From: Bacteroidota bacterium
Lineage (GTDB): Bacteria > Bacteroidota > Bacteroidia > Bacteroidales > B18-G4
Reading direction: 5' to 3'
Length of the DNA: 8,126 bases
Assembly: GCA_030635045.1 (NCBI GenBank)
Contig: DAOVZP010000056.1
Location: 1-8,126, forward strand
Shown here piece by piece: positions 4,944-8,126 of the stretch (its first letter is position 1; every line of letters begins with the position of its first letter). A model generated the notes under the pieces. That model was not told the origin of the DNA and did no database searches. It saw only the letters and a list, made by a program, of their open reading frames with translations. Both the position numbers and the translations under genes were made by a program.

Positions 4944-6185
4944 TTAAAAGAAGTAGAAGGCAGCTGCGAGACAGCGTAAATTAGCTGTTTCCTTACTGTT
5001 CAAAACAATCCCATTCACGTCAGCTTTTCCGTATGCGGCGGCAGTATATTCCAGTTCGAGTCCAAGCATAAATCTGCCGGAATACCATTCTACGCGAGGT
5101 GAAATCCTGTATAGATAAGCAATATCCTGCCCCATACCATAATATACTCCCGCAACCGGGCCATTATAACCGAGGTTGGCAGCGTAGCCTGTGAGCATCC
5201 CGAATTTAATGCTCTTTCCTTTGGTAGAGATATCGGCCCATACTGATATTTGCGATGCCGGAGAATATGTGATCTGATGAGATGATGAATCGATATCTTT
5301 TTCAATATATCCTCCCAGCATGATAAATTCAGTGAGGTTTTGTCCCCACACGACCTGGGTTTTTATGAGCAGCGCCGGGCAATCGAACTTTGCAAAAGCC
5401 GTGAAAGCCCATGATGCGACTTTTTCATTGGTTTTATATTCCCCTGCCGGGGGAAAATCCACTGACAGGCGTGGTTGTATCATTTTATAGTCAATCCCGG
5501 CACCGATCAAAAGCTTTCCCGGATTCAGCTGTAGTTGCAGGTCGAGGTTAGGGAGAACGGCATTCCTGAGGTATTTAGGGGATCGCCCGTCAGGCCCGAA
5601 ACTGGAATAGTCCCTCTGGGATGCTGCAACGGCAATGATCCTGAGATTGCCGGTTTTATAGGTAAAGCGAATTTGGTTGTGCCTGGCAAAAGGATGAAAG
5701 GGTGCTCCCAGGTTCAACCCCAGGGTTTTTGGCCTAACCTCAGGAACATAAAGCGGATGCCAGTATTGCCCTATCATCAGGTCGAAATGTTTCCAGCTGA
5801 GCTGCACCCATGCTTCCCTCAATCTTAAGCCGTTATTATCGACATTTGAAGATCCTGTAAAATCTGTTTCGAGCACACCCATGGTCCGGGCGCCCAATGC
5901 ATCCGGCCCTGTGATGGTCCCTCGCAGGCGGGTGGTCATGGCAGCCTGGTTGAATTGGGCTTTCGCATTGATATCATTTCCTTCGGGGTCGTAATCAGCA
6001 TTTTTAGGAAACAGGCTGACCATCCCGGCCCGGGCTTCGACGATCTGGCGGGTATCGAAAAATGCCTGTGCATTTACAAAGCCGTTAAAGCGTATGCCCC
6101 ATTCAGATTGCTTATCCTGGGCACTTAGCTGCATGCCGCAAAGCAAGAGGAGGATGAGGAGATATGCCGGATTCTTTCTAAGCAC
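4944..6185 (-). CDS. Outer-membrane porin-like beta-barrel protein
   Basis: From the GTG at 6183-6185 the product is 413 residues. It begins with a clean signal peptide (LRKNP, a leucine-rich core, then MQLSA-QDK; cleavage predicted after Ala22). The Cys in the core lacks a proper lipobox, so a lipoprotein is unlikely. The mature part opens with WGIRFNGFVNAQAFFDTRQ and shows alternating beta-strand patterns to the end (LRLREAWVQLSWKHFDLMIGQYW; VEWYSGRFMLGLELEY). It finishes in AAAFYFF, a terminal Phe expected of BAM-assembled barrels. It probably forms a diffusion or substrate-specific channel. The frame is open up to a TTG at 6218, and a TTG at 6203 is also possible. I prefer GTG 6185 because it gives a normal signal peptide and an 8-base overlap with the symporter stop (GTGCTTAG). 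I cannot assign a named porin family or substrate. Confidence 0.82.
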   Translation of the reverse strand: MLRKNPAYLLILLLLCGMQLSAQDKQSEWGIRFNGFVNAQAFFDTRQIVEARAGMVSLFPKNADYDPEGNDINAKAQFNQAAMTTRLRGTITGPDALGARTMGVLETDFTGSSNVDNNGLRLREAWVQLSWKHFDLMIGQYWHPLYVPEVRPKTLGLNLGAPFHPFARHNQIRFTYKTGNLRIIAVAASQRDYSSFGPDGRSPKYLRNAVLPNLDLQLQLNPGKLLIGAGIDYKMIQPRLSVDFPPAGEYKTNEKVASWAFTAFAKFDCPALLIKTQVVWGQNLTEFIMLGGYIEKDIDSSSHQITYSPASQISVWADISTKGKSIKFGMLTGYAANLGYNGPVAGVYYGMGQDIAYLYRISPRVEWYSGRFMLGLELEYTAAAYGKADVNGIVLNSKETANLRCLAAAFYFF

Positions 6186-7623
6186 TTTGTTCTCTTTTTT
6201 CAATGATGAGGCTGACAATGGGATTTATTGCCAGGGAAGTGATCATACCAATGGTTCCTGCTGAAGGGGAGGGCATCCCCATGGCGTAGAGCACCAGGCA
6301 GGTTCCAAGTCCGATTACCCCGGAGCTGATGGCTCCGGCCTTCCCGGCTCTCTTCCATAAGATCCCCCAGATGAAGGGGCCGAGAAAGAAAGACCCCAGC
6401 GCACCCCATGAGATCCCGAGGATGGATACGATGGTGTCGAGGTCCATCCAGGCAAGCATTACCGAAAGGAACACGAAAAATGCACTGCCGAGGCGCATCA
6501 GGCGTGTAAGTTTCCTGTCGGATGCATTTTTGTTGACAAAGCCGTGATAGAAATCCTTTATGAGTGATGAGCTGGATATAAGCACCAGTGCAGCCAGTGT
6601 CGACATAGAGGCTGACAGGATCAGCAGCAGGATGATCACCGACAGTGATTCAGGGATCACTTTGGCCAAAAGTTCCGGCATCAGGCGATCATAAATTGGC
6701 ACACCGGCATTAAATACGTGTGCAAATTCCGGGTCGCCCGGAGATAAAAATATTCTTGTTGTGGAGCCGATGTAATATGCTACCCCACCCACAAGCAAGG
6801 CAAAGAAAGTGGATGCTATCATCCCTATCCTGATCGATCTCCTGTCGCGGATGGCATAAAATTTTTGTACCAGCTGTGGCATGGCAAAGGGAGCGACACT
6901 GGTGAGGAAGATCAGTGAGAAAAGAGGCCAGAATCCCGGCGGGCCTACTGCTGCAGTTAGCTTAGGCTCAATGGCTTTCAAGGTATTTGTGATCATAGCC
7001 ATCCCGCCACCTTCGTGAACCGTGGAGAAGTACAGTATGATCACCCCGATGGTCATGATGATGCCAAAGATCATATCAATCATAGCCATGGATTTATATC
7101 CGCCCAGCACGATATATGATGCAGTAAAAATGCCGATAAAACTCAGTGCATGCCAGTATTCAAGGTTGAAGTTGGAGGTGAACATATATGAGAGCCCCAT
7201 AAAAACTGCTGCAGAATATGGGATCATGAAGATAAAGATGACAATGGCTCCGGATAATTTCAAAAACGGGCTGTTGTATCGCTTTTCAAGGTACTCGCAC
7301 ATGGTGCTGACCTTGAATTTAATGGATATCTGCTTGATCTTCCAGCCAAATACACCCCATACGACCAGCACCCCGACAAGGGCATTGAAGAGGGCGATCC
7401 AGAGCCCTGAATACCCAAAGTTCCAGCCTATCTTTCCGGCGAAGCCAATAAAGAGCACAGCACTGAAATATGCTGTTCCATATGAAAAGGCAGTCATCCA
7501 GGGCCCGACCTTGCCACCACCGAGGAAGAAATCGTTAAATGAGTGTGTCTTTCTCATTCCGATAACACCAATCGTGATGATCATGGCCGCATATAAGGCG
7601 ATAACAATTAGTTTGATGATCAT
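6178..7623 (-). CDS. Sodium:solute symporter family transporter
   Basis: The 481-residue protein has about 13 hydrophobic segments, the size and layout of the SSS (PutP/SGLT) family. The first helices carry the typical NDFFLGGGKVGPWMTAFS (residues 30-47). LGGYKSMAMIDMIFGIIM follows at 173-190. The TM8 region SASMSTLAALVLISSSSLIKDFY (337-359) holds Ser341-Thr342 at the place where family members bind Na+. It would import an organic solute with sodium across the inner membrane. The substrate cannot be read; neighbours suggest an organic acid or amino acid. The ATG at 7621-7623 lies 6 bases after the stop of the acyl-CoA synthetase gene and the stop overlaps the porin start, so the three are probably one transcript. 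No SD is evident. A long open frame runs opposite this gene on the plus strand and is a shadow. Confidence 0.92.
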   Translation of the reverse strand: MIIKLIVIALYAAMIITIGVIGMRKTHSFNDFFLGGGKVGPWMTAFSYGTAYFSAVLFIGFAGKIGWNFGYSGLWIALFNALVGVLVVWGVFGWKIKQISIKFKVSTMCEYLEKRYNSPFLKLSGAIVIFIFMIPYSAAVFMGLSYMFTSNFNLEYWHALSFIGIFTASYIVLGGYKSMAMIDMIFGIIMTIGVIILYFSTVHEGGGMAMITNTLKAIEPKLTAAVGPPGFWPLFSLIFLTSVAPFAMPQLVQKFYAIRDRRSIRIGMIASTFFALLVGGVAYYIGSTTRIFLSPGDPEFAHVFNAGVPIYDRLMPELLAKVIPESLSVIILLLILSASMSTLAALVLISSSSLIKDFYHGFVNKNASDRKLTRLMRLGSAFFVFLSVMLAWMDLDTIVSILGISWGALGSFFLGPFIWGILWKRAGKAGAISSGVIGLGTCLVLYAMGMPSPSAGTIGMITSLAINPIVSLIIEKREQSA

Positions 7624-7629
7624 AAGACC

Positions 7630-8126
7630 TTATGATTTTTTAATGTTGATTCTTGCATCCACTACCATGATCTTATCTTCATTTCCGATCAAAGGGTTGA
7701 GGTCAATTTCAAAGATCTCCGGTGCTGTGATGAGTAAGGCTGATAAGCGTGTAAGAATTCCGGCAAAGATATTTTCATCAATGCCTTGCTGTCCGCGAAT
7801 ACCCTTCAGTATCTCATATCCCTGCAGTCTCCCGATCATCTCAATTGCTTCCTCTTGGGTGATTGGACAGAGCCCGGCTTGTACATACTTTAATACTTCA
7901 ACAAAGATCCCGCCAAGGCCACAAAGGATTATGTGGCCAAATTTGTCCTCTCGCTTGGCGCCGGCAAAGAGCTCGACGCCACTAAACATGGGCTGGATCA
8001 AAACAGCAGTGGTATCCGGGATCTTCATGATCGTTTTGAATGCCTCCCTGACTTCTGCATCGTTTTTAATATCCAGCATGACACCACCCACATCGGACTT
8101 GTGAACCGGGCCTACAGCTTTTTTCA
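7630..8126 (-). CDS. ADP-forming acetyl/acyl-CoA synthetase, C-terminal ATP-grasp part (5' end outside the window)
   Basis: The frame is open from the right edge to a stop at 7630-7632, giving about 164 visible residues. Visible motifs are GPVHKSDVGGV near the edge, IQPMFSGVELFAGAKRE, FGHIILCGLGGIFVEVLK, PITQEEAIEMIGRL, ILKGIRG and the C-terminal EIDLNPLI...VVDARI. These define the ATP-grasp beta module of ADP-forming acyl-CoA synthetases (acetate-CoA ligase family, often a fused alpha-beta protein of about 700 residues). The enzyme makes ATP from acyl-CoA, ADP and phosphate in fermentation, or runs in reverse. A GTG at 8089-8091 falls within the HKSDVGG motif and is not a start. It precedes the symporter by 6 bases, so the two are coexpressed. 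Whether the upstream half is fused or separate cannot be seen. Confidence 0.9.
   Translation of the reverse strand, partial: KKAVGPVHKSDVGGVMLDIKNDAEVREAFKTIMKIPDTTAVLIQPMFSGVELFAGAKREDKFGHIILCGLGGIFVEVLKYVQAGLCPITQEEAIEMIGRLQGYEILKGIRGQQGIDENIFAGILTRLSALLITAPEIFEIDLNPLIGNEDKIMVVDARINIKKS

Noticed and set aside
7022..8104. 360-codon plus-strand open frame opposite the symporter and acyl-CoA synthetase
   Set aside because: It crosses two well-identified genes in antisense, its translation is rich in Ile, Met, Ser and Pro without any domain pattern, and no start signal is visible. It is a mirror of codon use on the other strand.

Overview
The window reads as accessory-free chromosome of an anaerobic member of the Bacteroidota, probably a Bacteroidales/Marinilabiliales-type fermenter. 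The basis is: start codons mostly without a Shine-Dalgarno sequence, a TAnnTTTG-type -7 promoter box, a porin signal peptide ending in ...LSA-Q and a barrel ending in Phe, and 2-oxoacid:ferredoxin oxidoreductase subunits that resemble those annotated as VorB and partners in Bacteroidales. This is recognition by eye, not a database search. Every gene I can support lies on the minus strand, so transcription runs from high to low coordinates.

Right part (8126 to 4944): the C-terminal end of an ADP-forming acetyl/acyl-CoA synthetase (the gene enters from outside the window). It is followed after 6 bp by a sodium:solute symporter, which overlaps by a few bases an outer-membrane porin-like beta-barrel. 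These three look like one transcription unit for moving and activating an organic acid or amino acid. Middle (4904 to 3585): a PLP-dependent class I/II aminotransferase with its own good Bacteroidota -7 box just upstream.

The intergenic region 3246-3584 has no gene. It holds an unusual chain of adjoining short tandem repeats, nearly all with a 7-base period: a pyrimidine TTATTC/TTCTNTA block, an AT-rich RATWTCG block, a G-rich RRGGKRC block and a short ATGGAT block. Next to it are a perfect 7+3+7 dyad and a weak promoter candidate for the downstream operon.

Left part (3245 to 558): a compact four-gene operon for a four-subunit 2-oxoacid:ferredoxin oxidoreductase in the order delta (2[4Fe-4S] ferredoxin), alpha (VorB), beta (TPP subunit), gamma. 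It is closed by a clear intrinsic terminator at 510-538. Beyond it, a membrane-anchored protein of unknown function starts at 459 and runs off the left end.

Taken together, aminotransferase, 2-oxoacid:ferredoxin oxidoreductase and ADP-forming acyl-CoA synthetase are the three steps of the classical peptide/amino-acid fermentation route (amino acid to 2-oxoacid, to acyl-CoA plus reduced ferredoxin, to acid plus ATP). Here they sit within 8 kb beside a dedicated inner- and outer-membrane transport pair. That functional reading is inference. The most unexplained structure is the heptameric repeat chain.
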